Source of the DNA: CAIOHW01 sp046317855
Lineage (GTDB): Bacteria > Bdellovibrionota > UBA1018
Length of the DNA: 50,227 bases
Direction: 5' to 3'
Assembly: GCA_046317855.1 (NCBI GenBank)
Contig: JBKCVM010000088.1
Coordinates: 1-50,227, forward strand
Part shown: positions 23,217 to 31,952 of the stretch, piece by piece
How the letters are laid out: the number at the start of each line of letters is the position of its first letter
How positions within the stretch are numbered: the first letter of the stretch is position 1
Notes under the pieces: model-generated
The model's database searches: none
The model's input: only the letters and a program-made list of their open reading frames with translations
What the model was told of the DNA's origin: nothing
Program-made: the position numbers and the translations under genes

Positions 23217-25976
23217 GTGAAAAAGCGCCCGATGCTTCTTGCAGTAGGAGGGCTGGTTTCAGGTTTGGCGGCCGGAGTTTCCAGCGGCGCTCTGGCCGAC
23301 GAAGTCCTGATCCGCGAGACCGAGGCTCTGCGGGATACGCTTTTGCTTTCGGATCCGTCGCGCCTTCCGCTGACTCTGCGGCTTGCCGATCTGTGCATGG
23401 AAGATGCGGCTTCGGCTGATTTTGCACGCAAATCCAGCTTGCAGCGCAGGGCGCTGGTGCTTTACGACGAGACACTTTCGAGCGCAGGCCACGCCAAAAT
23501 CGAGGGAACTGCACGGCTCAGGGTCGAGTTTCAGAAGGCAAGGCTCCTGACGGATCTCGGAGAGATGGACCGCGCGCTCCCGCTTTGGGCAAAGATTGCT
23601 TCGCAGCGCGAACTCCCCGAGCTTGCACGCGAGGCTGCGCTCAAGCTTGCCGAGGCCGGAGATGTGGGGCGAGCGGCGCACTGGTACTCCGTGGCGCTGG
23701 AGCTTTGTTCGGGCGGCGATCTCTGTTCGTACGTGCGCTACAAGCGTGCGTGGCTTTTCAAGCAATCGAGCGGGACGGGTCTTGCGGACGAAAAGGCCGT
23801 GGCCGAGATCGAGCTTGCGCTCTTTGATTCGAAGGGTGGCGTGCGCGAAGAGGCGCTCCGCGATTACCTCGTCTTTTTGGGTGAGATGCCGGGTGCCGAC
23901 GCGCTTTCGGCACTGGCCAAGGTTGAATCGCTTGCCCAGAAGCTCGGGCGGCCGCAGCTCGTGCCAGAACTTGCCGAGGCGTTTTACGCTGCCGGAAACA
24001 AGGCAGCGGGCACCGTCGTGCTGGCGCAGGCCCAGCGAAAGCAGCCTGGATTTGCACGCCTTTGCAGGCTCTCTGAAGAACAGTACGGTGCGCGCGACTG
24101 GGACGCATTTCGAGTGACGCTCGAAGAGCTTTCGGGTCCGCGTGCGGCCTCGCTCATGGCGCAAGCAGCCGATACTGAAAAGACCGAAGCCGAAAAGCTC
24201 CTTCGAAGGCTTGTGATCCAGCTTGATGGCGAGCGGATCAGTCAGCCTGCGCGCGTGCGCGACTTCCAGCAGGCCGCGCTGGCCTATCTTTCGCTTTTTC
24301 CCGCATCGCCCGAAAAGGCAAAGTTCCAAGAAGGCTGGCTTGCTTCCGAAGCAGATGTCACGGCCAAGCTTTCCCAGCTCGATCGCTGGATTAAGGCCGA
24401 GCCCACGGCGTCGGCGCTGGGCATCCGTCTCCGGGAGTTCAAAGCGCAGGCCGCTCAGAAGGCCGGGATGAACGAGCTTTTGGCAGCTGAGATGGCCGGG
24501 CTCGCTGCCCTCACGGGATCTCGCGAGCACCGCTACCAGCAGGCGCGCGCCCTTTATGAAGGCAAAAACTATTCGAAGGCTCTGCCTCTCTTTACGGTCC
24601 TGGCGCGGACGGAGTCTTCGCCGGACCAGTGGGCTGTGCAGTCCCAGAACCTTGCCCTCGACATTCTTGCTATGGACAAGTCCGCTTTGGGCCTCGGCCG
24701 GGTGGTGGAGCAGGCGTCGAGCTGGCTCGATGCCGCCTGGGCGGCTGCAAAGCCTGGACTGAAGCCTGAGCTTTCGCGCGAGCTTTCCGAGATGTCCCGC
24801 ATCAGGGATGAGGCGCGCTTTGAGCAGGTCGTGGCACTGGGCCGCGAGCCCTTGGGGCGGCCGGATGCGCTGGCAAGGTTCGTGGCTTTTTGCCGAGAGG
24901 GCTTTTTTGCAGCCAAATCGTGTGAAAACGCACGGGTGATGAGTGTTGAGCTCAAGGACCAGCCCAGGCTCGTCGAAGTCCTGGGGCTTTTGGCCGCCAA
25001 GGGCGATCCTGCGCGACGCGCGGAGCTTGCCTCGGAGCTCGAGCGCTCGGGTGAGTTTGCGCGTGCGGCCGACCTGCTTGAAAAGAGCGGGCCTGCGGGA
25101 CTGCAGGAGGCGCTCAAGCTTGCACTCCTGCGCGAGCTTTCGGGAGATCGCGAAGCGTGGGGTCGGTCCGTTCGTAAGCTCCTCGATGGGCGCCAGCGTT
25201 TCAAGCTCTCTGCAGAGCAGGCTTTGCTACAGGAAAAACTCTGGCTCTCGATGGCGCGGGATTCGGGAGTGCTGGATTTTGGCTGGCTCAAGGCCCTGTC
25301 AACTGAAGGGGCCCGCGCGCTTGCGGCCGAGTGGCTGGAGCAGTCCGGACGCGGGACCGACGAGACCCGGAGGGTGCTGCTCTCGGCCCGGCTCATGACG
25401 GGGCCATCGTGGCAGAGGCATGTGCTTGCTGAGCTCGATGCGGATGTCGATGCGCAGAAAAAGATTTCATTTTACGGACGTAACTCAAAGACGCAGTTCG
25501 AGCGCAGGATCAAGGCGGTGTCGGCGCTTGCAGGCCGCGTCGACGGCTGGATTGCACGGTCCGACGAGGCCACGCGCGGCACGATGGCTGCGCGCATGCA
25601 GGCGGTTTTCGAGGGCCTTGCCCGCGAGATCCGAGAAAGCCCGATTCCGGATGGCGTTCCGGCTGAAGCGATCCCGGAACTGAAGGCGGGGCTTGAACAG
25701 ATGGCCCTTCCGTTTGACGAAAAGGCCCGGGTCTATGCTTCGGCGGTGGGTCGCGTTTCGGACAGCGTCGTAACGCAGTCGTCGCATGCCGGGCCCGCGG
25801 CGCAGCCGCAGGCTTCGGAGTTCAAGGCGCAGGTGTCGCGCCTTGCCCGTGATCCAGATTCGGCTGAGGTTCTTTCGGGGCTTCGGGACATTTACAGGTC
25901 GCTCAAGAACGAGCGACTGGCGAGCTACTTTGAGGGCCGGCTCCAGGCCGGCCAAAATGGAGGGAGTGCTCAGTGA
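23217..25976 (+). CDS. Large periplasmic helical-repeat (TPR-like) protein
   Basis: 919 residues, GTG start with AAGGAG ahead. An N-terminal signal peptide (MKKRPMLLAVGGLVSGLAAG ... GALA) sends it to the periplasm. The mature chain is almost wholly helical with Ala/Leu-rich repeats of TPR type (for example LPLWAKIASQRELPELAREA, YQQARALYEGKNYSKALPLF, EFARAADLLEKSGPAGLQEA), i.e. a scaffold for protein binding. Myxobacterial gliding complexes contain similar large TPR proteins (AglT, GltE and others), but one-to-one orthology cannot be set from the sequence alone. Codon use is strongly GC-rich. Its end overlaps the next gene by 4 bases. The proposed role is linking the inner-membrane motor to outer parts. 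Confidence 0.8.
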   Translation: MKKRPMLLAVGGLVSGLAAGVSSGALADEVLIRETEALRDTLLLSDPSRLPLTLRLADLCMEDAASADFARKSSLQRRALVLYDETLSSAGHAKIEGTARLRVEFQKARLLTDLGEMDRALPLWAKIASQRELPELAREAALKLAEAGDVGRAAHWYSVALELCSGGDLCSYVRYKRAWLFKQSSGTGLADEKAVAEIELALFDSKGGVREEALRDYLVFLGEMPGADALSALAKVESLAQKLGRPQLVPELAEAFYAAGNKAAGTVVLAQAQRKQPGFARLCRLSEEQYGARDWDAFRVTLEELSGPRAASLMAQAADTEKTEAEKLLRRLVIQLDGERISQPARVRDFQQAALAYLSLFPASPEKAKFQEGWLASEADVTAKLSQLDRWIKAEPTASALGIRLREFKAQAAQKAGMNELLAAEMAGLAALTGSREHRYQQARALYEGKNYSKALPLFTVLARTESSPDQWAVQSQNLALDILAMDKSALGLGRVVEQASSWLDAAWAAAKPGLKPELSRELSEMSRIRDEARFEQVVALGREPLGRPDALARFVAFCREGFFAAKSCENARVMSVELKDQPRLVEVLGLLAAKGDPARRAELASELERSGEFARAADLLEKSGPAGLQEALKLALLRELSGDREAWGRSVRKLLDGRQRFKLSAEQALLQEKLWLSMARDSGVLDFGWLKALSTEGARALAAEWLEQSGRGTDETRRVLLSARLMTGPSWQRHVLAELDADVDAQKKISFYGRNSKTQFERRIKAVSALAGRVDGWIARSDEATRGTMAARMQAVFEGLAREIRESPIPDGVPAEAIPELKAGLEQMALPFDEKARVYASAVGRVSDSVVTQSSHAGPAAQPQASEFKAQVSRLARDPDSAEVLSGLRDIYRSLKNERLASYFEGRLQAGQNGGSAQ

Positions 25977-26278
25977 GCGTTGCCGTGAAATTCAGGAAGA
26001 GTTTCAGCTTTCCAGTAGTGGTTCTTGGGGTCCTGGTTGCTGCGTGGGCCATGGCGGCCCGTGCTGGCGAGCAGGGCGGAGCTCCCGTGGCTGCGGTCAA
26101 GTACCGCTCCGGAAAGGAAATCCGTTTTGACGAGCTCCTGATCCAGGGCCAGATGAAACGCCCCGAAGTGAGCGTCGTGACCGGTGACCAAGCCGAGTTT
26201 TCAAACGGCCTGCTCAGGCTTCGTGAAAACTTTCTCGACCACGCTGCCAATGACCTCGGCCAAGAGGTGCAACAATGA
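25973..26278 (+). CDS. Small secreted protein of the gliding cluster
   Basis: 101 residues, GTG start overlapping the previous stop. One hydrophobic segment (~residues 13-32, FPVVVLGVLVAAWAMAARAG) ends in a signal-peptidase-like ARA-G, so it is either secreted or anchored by its N-terminus. The mature part holds KEIRFDELLIQGQMKRPEVS, which looks like a conserved interaction motif, and a short helix at the end. No named family is recognised. It sits between the TPR scaffold and the AgmX/PglI-type protein with 4-base overlaps on both sides, so it is surely made with them and probably binds one of them. Confidence 0.7.
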   Translation: MSVAVKFRKSFSFPVVVLGVLVAAWAMAARAGEQGGAPVAAVKYRSGKEIRFDELLIQGQMKRPEVSVVTGDQAEFSNGLLRLRENFLDHAANDLGQEVQQ

Positions 26279-27537
26279 ACGGCATGGCAAGCACTCTCAG
26301 CCTGAAGGACGATGCCGGAAACCTGATCAAGATTTTTGCCTCGTCCAATGGCACCCTGACCTTCGGGCTGCACCAGCTCTTTGGCTGGATCTCGGACGCA
26401 GGTTCGCGCAGCCGCATGGACTACCATCGTCGCAGCGGACGGAGCCGCGCGCGCAGGATGTCGGATGGTGATGCCTGGCTTTGTCGCTTCAGGCTTGAGG
26501 GCTCGCGCCTGAGCCCGCTGGATCCTCCCGATGCTTCCTCTATTCGCATCGAGGAACGCCGCCCCGGGGTGTGGAGCATCGAGACTTCGCGCGGAAAACT
26601 GGAGCTTTCAAAGAGCGTTTCGAGTGCAGTGGCCGGGCCGGGGTTTGCCAATGCTCCTGCGGCGGGGATCGCGGCCGGAGCCAAAAAAGATCGCACGTTG
26701 GAGCGGGCCCTTGCCGCTGCCACGCTGCTTGCGCTCCTGTTCATGGCAGCGGGTAGCCTGCTGCAGGGTTCGCACACTGCCATCGAGGCACCGGTGATGG
26801 AACCCGTGGTGGTCAAGATCCTTCCCGAAAAGCAGAAGGCAGTGCGGGTCGTGAACCCCATTTCAGAAAACGCGCTTCCCAAGTCCGTGCAGAAGGTGGA
26901 CGCGCAGGCCAGGCGCGCCATCCAGCAGAATCTCGGTTTTTTGGGGATGCTCGGAAGCAAGACGCTCAGCAAGGCGCTGGGCGGCGCCAAGACTTCGATC
27001 GCAGCCAGCGCCGGAGCAGGCGCGGGCGGTGACCAGGGAAGCGGCGGCGAACTGCTCGTGGGCCTGGGCCAGGGAGTCAAGCGCACGACTGTGGGCAACA
27101 GCGGAGTGGCCGGACTGGGCGGCGTCGGCACCAAGGGTGCGGGCGGTGGAAACGGCGGCTACGGAAATTCTGCCGTGGGCTCGGGCGAAGGCCGCGCGCT
27201 TTCTGCGATGGCCGTATCCAACGATGTGGTGCTGGAGGGGGGGCTGGATCGCGCAGTCATCCAGGCCACGATCGCAAAGTACCTGAACCAGGTTCGTGCC
27301 TGCTACGAACAGGGGCTTTCGCAGAGCCCCGGAATCAGCGGCACTGTAACGATGAATTTTGAAGTGGGACCTGCGGGAAGTCTGGGTTTTGCGCGCGTTC
27401 AAAAGAGCACGCTCGGGCACGCGGGTACCGAAAACTGCATTGCAGGGCGCATGATGGGATGGAAGTTCCCCAAGCCCCTGGGCGGCGTCGCGGTGAAGGT
27501 CAGTTATCCCTTCCTGCTCAGGCCGGTGGGAGGATGA
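26275..27537 (+). CDS. AgmX/PglI-type TonB-like protein
   Basis: 420 residues. The N-terminal ~120 residues are cytoplasmic and basic; one membrane segment follows at ~143-163 (ALAAATLLALLFMAAGSLLQ), then a Pro/Val-rich part and a long Gly/Ala-rich periplasmic tether (~235-305, e.g. AGAGAGGDQGSGG). The C-terminal ~100 residues are the AgmX/PglI-type domain, a TonB-like fold: ATIAKYLNQVRACYEQGLSQ, GTVTMNFEVGPAGSLGFARV, then ENCIAGRMMGWKFPKP and a last strand VSYPFLL; two Cys may pair. Myxobacterial relatives (GltG/GltJ, AgmX) couple the motor to the envelope. Starts with ATGA overlap; a second ATG lies three codons in. Confidence 0.85.
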   Translation: MNGMASTLSLKDDAGNLIKIFASSNGTLTFGLHQLFGWISDAGSRSRMDYHRRSGRSRARRMSDGDAWLCRFRLEGSRLSPLDPPDASSIRIEERRPGVWSIETSRGKLELSKSVSSAVAGPGFANAPAAGIAAGAKKDRTLERALAAATLLALLFMAAGSLLQGSHTAIEAPVMEPVVVKILPEKQKAVRVVNPISENALPKSVQKVDAQARRAIQQNLGFLGMLGSKTLSKALGGAKTSIAASAGAGAGGDQGSGGELLVGLGQGVKRTTVGNSGVAGLGGVGTKGAGGGNGGYGNSAVGSGEGRALSAMAVSNDVVLEGGLDRAVIQATIAKYLNQVRACYEQGLSQSPGISGTVTMNFEVGPAGSLGFARVQKSTLGHAGTENCIAGRMMGWKFPKPLGGVAVKVSYPFLLRPVGG

Positions 27538-27541
27538 TCGG

Positions 27542-29581
27542 ATGAACGGTTCGGTGAAAACGATGCGTGGCCTGGTTCTTTTCTCTGCCCTGGTGCTTTC
27601 GAGCTGCCAGGTTAATCCGTACGAGGGGGTTTCTGGAAAGCTTTCTCCCACGAAGCCCGTGGATCGTCCGGTTGGAAAGCCGTGGGGCATTGATGTTCCT
27701 GAACAGCTCGAATTCACCGAAGGGCAGACTGATGAGTACCGCATCGATGCGTTTGTTCCCGCTCCGGCAAAGCCTGTTCTTGCAGTGACGGATCTTCCGC
27801 CGGGGGCACGCTTTGATGCCCAGTCGGGCCTGCTCAGCTGGATGCCGGACTTTTCGGCGGGCAACAACTCGAGCGATCCTTCATTCGACCTTCGCACTTA
27901 CCGGGTGCGCGTGCTGCTTTCCAGCACGCTTGAGCCTCAGTCAGTGATCGAAAAGAACGTCCTGCTCGTGGTTCACAACGTTTCGCGCCCGGTGGACCTC
28001 GAGTGGGCACAGGGCATGCTGCAGATCCGCGAGGGTACGGAGTTCAGGACCCGCGTAAGGATCAAGAGTCAGGACTTTCCGCAGGGACCCTTCGGCTTCT
28101 ACATTGCCGGGCTTCCATCAGGCCTTCAGATCGATCCCGTCGAGGCCGATCCTTCGTCGTTTGACCTCAAGGTCACTCCGCCCATGGATACGGTGACCCG
28201 CAAGGACTCGGTCGTGTCGGGCGGATTCCAGGCCATCTGGAACGCAAAGATCCTGGTCGTGGATCCCTCCGGAAAGCGCACGGAACTTCCGGTGGATTTC
28301 AGGGTGTTGGACACCCGGCAGACTGCAATCATCTCGGCTCCTTCGGTGGTGCAGGCGGTGGCGGACGTGCGCTTTCAGTTTACTGCAGAAGACCCCAACC
28401 TCGAGCAGGCTCCGCAGGTCACGGTCGAGGGCCCCTCCGTGGGCACGATCACCACGGGTGAGGACGACACGGGGCTGGTGTCGCGCCGGGCGATCCGGTG
28501 GCACAACATTCCAGAATCCGAGCTTGGAAAGAGCCATGTGTTCAAGATCAAGGCCTGTGTGTACGGCAGCAGCTTGGCGCAGGATCGCTGCGTGACGCAC
28601 CAGACGCAGGTCAGGCTCGAGGCGCAGCTGCTCAAGGAGCCCGCCTTTGACCGAGCCGCATGGCCGGTGGGTGAAATGCGTTTTTTGCGCGAAGGGGAGC
28701 AGCTTCGCATCAAGCTGCCGGTCACGAATCAGAACGCCGACAATTATCCGATGAGCTTTTCGATCGAGCCCGCCTCGATTCGAAGCGAAGTCGAGTTCCG
28801 CCAGGGCGAAGTGCTGCTCAAGCCGGCCAAGGCGGGCTTCAAGCAGTTCAGCGTGATCGCAAGGCTTGCGCAGGGGCTTTCGCGCACCGAGAGCTTTGCC
28901 TTCGAGGCGCTTCCTGCCTCGTGGAGCAAGGTGCTTCTGCTCGGAGACGGGCTCAGGGATCCGGAGATCACGGGAACGCTCAAGGTTTTCCAGGGCGCGC
29001 AGGTGATGAATCCCCTCATGCAGGAGGTCGGTGACCGGGCGCTTGCCCTCAGGCAGGCGGTTGTGCTCGGGACGAGCCTTTTTTCGGACGGCCAGGCCCT
29101 TGCTGCTGCACTGCCCGCGATCCAGAAGGCAAAGCTTGTCGTGATCCAGACTCCGATGCTCGAGCGGGTTCCGGCCGACGTGGCGAGCCTCCTTTCACGC
29201 ATGGGTTTCCAGGTGCACGGCCGCTTTGAGTCGGTTTTTTCTTCGAACGCGCCCAGGCTCCAGTCGCTTCCGGTGACGCCCGCGGCGGGATCGGGGCTAG
29301 CGTCGCCGTCACAGCCGCTTTCGCTGTCAGGCAGCCTGACCCCGGAGAGTGCAAATCCGATGCTTCTTAATCCTAGGCAGGGCTCCGAGTGCAGGACGCT
29401 CGTGCAGATGACCTATCAGTCGGTGCCCGGGCTTCCTGGTTATGAACTTCCGCTTGCCGTGAAGTGCGAATCGCAGGGCAGGCGCTTTGTTGTTTCAGGA
29501 ATCGAATGGGCCGATCTCGCTGCGCAGGCGCAGGTCGACCAGAAAATCGTGTCCTTCTGGCTTGAGGAGATTTTGAAATGA
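27542..29581 (+). CDS. Large lipoprotein with Ig-like region
   Basis: 679-residue lipoprotein: lipobox LSSC with Cys22. The N-terminal region resembles the putative-Ig/cadherin-like repeats of surface proteins (VTDLPPGARFDAQSGLLSWM, with the typical P-x-G-x-x-F/L-D-x-x-G-x-L-x-W pattern), and two further beta-rich segments follow. The C-terminal ~200 residues form an alpha/beta region (VLLLGDGLRDPEITGTLKVF; AKLVVIQTPMLERVPADVAS) that could be a separate domain. It has AGGAGG-type ribosome signals and overlaps the next gene as ATGA. Likely outer-membrane-anchored, contacting the motor complex or the outside; no exact orthologue recognised. Confidence 0.75.
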   Translation: MNGSVKTMRGLVLFSALVLSSCQVNPYEGVSGKLSPTKPVDRPVGKPWGIDVPEQLEFTEGQTDEYRIDAFVPAPAKPVLAVTDLPPGARFDAQSGLLSWMPDFSAGNNSSDPSFDLRTYRVRVLLSSTLEPQSVIEKNVLLVVHNVSRPVDLEWAQGMLQIREGTEFRTRVRIKSQDFPQGPFGFYIAGLPSGLQIDPVEADPSSFDLKVTPPMDTVTRKDSVVSGGFQAIWNAKILVVDPSGKRTELPVDFRVLDTRQTAIISAPSVVQAVADVRFQFTAEDPNLEQAPQVTVEGPSVGTITTGEDDTGLVSRRAIRWHNIPESELGKSHVFKIKACVYGSSLAQDRCVTHQTQVRLEAQLLKEPAFDRAAWPVGEMRFLREGEQLRIKLPVTNQNADNYPMSFSIEPASIRSEVEFRQGEVLLKPAKAGFKQFSVIARLAQGLSRTESFAFEALPASWSKVLLLGDGLRDPEITGTLKVFQGAQVMNPLMQEVGDRALALRQAVVLGTSLFSDGQALAAALPAIQKAKLVVIQTPMLERVPADVASLLSRMGFQVHGRFESVFSSNAPRLQSLPVTPAAGSGLASPSQPLSLSGSLTPESANPMLLNPRQGSECRTLVQMTYQSVPGLPGYELPLAVKCESQGRRFVVSGIEWADLAAQAQVDQKIVSFWLEEILK

Positions 29582-30273
29582 GGCGTTTGTTTGGCAAGGC
29601 CGTTGTCGCTGCAGGAATGGTTTTTGGATCCGGGGCGGCCCTTGCGGCGCCTTCGCTCGAAGACCAGCTCCAGCAGCTCAATCTTCCCGCCAACCAGGCT
29701 CCGGGTGGGATTTCGACCGAGAAGCTCTACAGCGTCCAGTCGCGCTACAGCCCGCTTTCAAACAGGCTTGAGTTTACGGTGAGCTCTGGACAGGACTTCA
29801 CGAACTCTTCGTTTTTGAGCTCCCAGCAACTGGGCGGCGCAATCCGCTACCACTTTAATGATCGTTGGAGCCTGGGGTTCCAGGCGGCAACTGTGTTCAA
29901 TTCGCTGACCCTGACCGCGCAGCAGCTGATCAGCCAGGAGGGCGTTGTTCCGGACGTTGCCTATGCCCGCAATCGCTGGGACGCTTCGGTGGCGTTCAAT
30001 ACGCTGTACGGAAAGTTCAGGCTGAGCCAGGACCAGGTGTTTTACCTCGACCAGTACATCGCGGTCGGCGCCGGCATGGCCGCGCTCGACCGGGGTTCGG
30101 TGCCGATGGGTGTCGTGGACCTGGGCTTTGCCTTCTGGCTCGGGCGTTCGGGCGTGGTGAGACTGGGCGTTAAGAACCACATCTACCGCGAGCAGCGCCT
30201 GCTCTCGAGCGCCATGACCCAGCACTGGGTGGGCCATGTCGATATCGGCTGGATGACGGGCGGTGCTCAGTGA
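29578..30273 (+). CDS. Outer-membrane beta-barrel protein of the gliding cluster
   Basis: 231 residues with a signal peptide (~1-22, ending ALAAP). The mature sequence starts with a short helical stretch (LEDQLQQLNLPANQA) and then alternating strands (LEFTVSSGQDFTNSSFLSSQ, AIRYHFNDRWSLGFQAAT, ...), as in the outer-membrane barrel family found in myxobacteria and Bdellovibrio (TIGR04565-like; family assignment by eye). Such barrels occur beside AgmX/TPR/VWA genes in gliding clusters, where they may form the outer-membrane exit or anchor. Starts in an ATGA overlap after a strong GAGGAG site. Confidence 0.8.
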   Translation: MRRLFGKAVVAAGMVFGSGAALAAPSLEDQLQQLNLPANQAPGGISTEKLYSVQSRYSPLSNRLEFTVSSGQDFTNSSFLSSQQLGGAIRYHFNDRWSLGFQAATVFNSLTLTAQQLISQEGVVPDVAYARNRWDASVAFNTLYGKFRLSQDQVFYLDQYIAVGAGMAALDRGSVPMGVVDLGFAFWLGRSGVVRLGVKNHIYREQRLLSSAMTQHWVGHVDIGWMTGGAQ

Positions 30274-31952
30274 TCTCCAGGAGTAACGTCGCCTCGAGCC
30301 TGCTGCTAGCAACAATCGTTGTGGGTTTTCGCCCTGCCCACGCAGGTTCAGGAGCCGAGCTCCTGCTCAAGAATCTTAAGGGGCAGTCCCTTGCTGGGAA
30401 ATCAGGCAGCTCGGGCGCCGACGGAGCCAAAGACGCTCCGATCACTGCATCAAAGTCGGACGAAGTGTCGCTGGTGCATCAGTTCAAGCTGGATGACTCT
30501 TTTGCGATCGAGTTCTTCACGGCTTGGAACGGCACGCGGTCGCGCCTGTCGCCCGAGGTCAATCACTGGGCCCAGTTGTATCTCAAGGCTGAGTTTGAGC
30601 AGGTGCTTCATCTCTGGGACGGAATCGAGCCCCAGGTTCCAGCTGGATTTAGGGATTGGGCCAGCGGGGCTCGGATTGCGTCGCTTGCCAGGCTCGGACT
30701 CCTGCAGTCGATGGTCGAAGAGTGGATTGCTTTTTTGCGCATGGGCGGGACTGGCGGCAGTGCGGCGCTCGAGCGCGAGCTTCCGGGGTTTGTTGCCCCG
30801 GGACTTGGCTGGGATCGATTGCTCCTGAACCGGGGAGTGGTGCTGGGGCCAGAGGCTGTCCACGAGATTTCGCAAATGGACCCCCGCAAGGGAATTTCGA
30901 TCGTGAGCCTACAGGCCTACGGTGCTCTCCGTAAGGGCGAGCAGGGACGCGGGCTTCTTCCGTTGCTATCGAACGACCATGTCCTCAAGCTTCCGCTTGC
31001 CCAGACGGTGGCTCTTGCGCAGGCCCGCCGCGGCGACCTTGCGAGAGCGGCGACGACGCTCAAGGAGCACGCCGAGCCGGCGCTTGAAAAGCAAAAGGAT
31101 CTCGCGAGGGTTTCTTCGTATCTGCTCCAGATTTCTCGGTTTTTGTTCCAGGCCGGCATGTGGGACGAGGCCGAGAGCTACCTTCGCAAGATCCCCACTT
31201 CGGCTCCTGAGTTTTTGGTTTCACGCGAGGAGCTTGCATGGATCCTGCTCCGCAAAGGGGACGTGTCGGCGCTCCGCGGTGAGATCGCCTCGCTCAGTAC
31301 CGATGCAAGCGGTGATGCCTTCCAGCCCGAGCTTCCGGTGGTGCGCGCGATCTCGAACCTCAAGCTCTGTTCGTACGGCGCGGTCCAGAAGGACTTTGAG
31401 CTATTTTCGAGCCGGTACGGTGCCTGGGCCCGGCGCATCGATGCGGCACTCGCGTCGAGCAGCGCGATCCCGCCGCCTGCATCGGCGGACGCATTTTCAA
31501 GGCAGGCAAGCCTCGGTGTGTCGTCACTGCAATCCGAGTCGGAAAAAGTCTCGGAGCTGCATTTGCGCAGCCTAAGAACTTCGATCCCGTCAGTGGTCGG
31601 ACGCCAAGGTCATTGGAAAAGGCTTGAGTCCAGGCTCACCGCGAGGCTTGAGCTTGCCCGAAAGCTTGAGCAGTCGGAGTTCGGCAGGCAGTGGCGCAAC
31701 CAGCGCACGATGCTGTCGGAGGCCATCCGCAAGCTTAGGTTCGTCAAGATCGAGCTCATGCACCAGATGCGCATCGCCCAAGCCGAAGCCCGCAAGGGAA
31801 TGGACGTGCTGGCAGGCCAGCAGGCCAGCGCGCTTCGTTCCGGCGACCGCGACCTTGTTTTTCCGCTCGACGGGGTGCTTTGGCCGGATGAATTCTTCAA
31901 GATCCAGTCGCTGGTGGAGAGCCGGTGCCTGAGGGGAGGAGGCTCAAAGTGA
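30270..31952 (+). CDS. Second periplasmic helical-repeat protein
   Basis: 560 residues, GTG start in a GTGA overlap. Signal peptide ~1-25 (ASSLLLATIVVGFRPAHAG). The mature chain is helical with TPR-like pairs (VSSYLLQISRFLFQAGMWDE, AESYLRKI...; LKLPLAQTVALAQARRGDLA), so it is a periplasmic scaffold. The C-terminal ~130 residues have long charged helices (LTARLELARKLEQSEFGRQW ... IELMHQMRIAQAEARKGMDV), possibly a coiled coil. GC content is lower here than in the middle of the island. It lies between the barrel and the VWA lipoprotein, suggesting contact with the outer-membrane part of the machine. AglT is a candidate counterpart, not certain. Confidence 0.8.
   Translation: MISRSNVASSLLLATIVVGFRPAHAGSGAELLLKNLKGQSLAGKSGSSGADGAKDAPITASKSDEVSLVHQFKLDDSFAIEFFTAWNGTRSRLSPEVNHWAQLYLKAEFEQVLHLWDGIEPQVPAGFRDWASGARIASLARLGLLQSMVEEWIAFLRMGGTGGSAALERELPGFVAPGLGWDRLLLNRGVVLGPEAVHEISQMDPRKGISIVSLQAYGALRKGEQGRGLLPLLSNDHVLKLPLAQTVALAQARRGDLARAATTLKEHAEPALEKQKDLARVSSYLLQISRFLFQAGMWDEAESYLRKIPTSAPEFLVSREELAWILLRKGDVSALRGEIASLSTDASGDAFQPELPVVRAISNLKLCSYGAVQKDFELFSSRYGAWARRIDAALASSSAIPPPASADAFSRQASLGVSSLQSESEKVSELHLRSLRTSIPSVVGRQGHWKRLESRLTARLELARKLEQSEFGRQWRNQRTMLSEAIRKLRFVKIELMHQMRIAQAEARKGMDVLAGQQASALRSGDRDLVFPLDGVLWPDEFFKIQSLVESRCLRGGGSK

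Noticed and set aside
23259..24530. Long open frame on the minus strand within the TPR gene
   Set aside because: It lies opposite a well-supported signal-peptide/TPR gene in GC-rich DNA, where long antisense frames appear by codon bias; its translation is Arg/Cys-rich with no domain. The same applies to 26863-27897 and 24569-25396.
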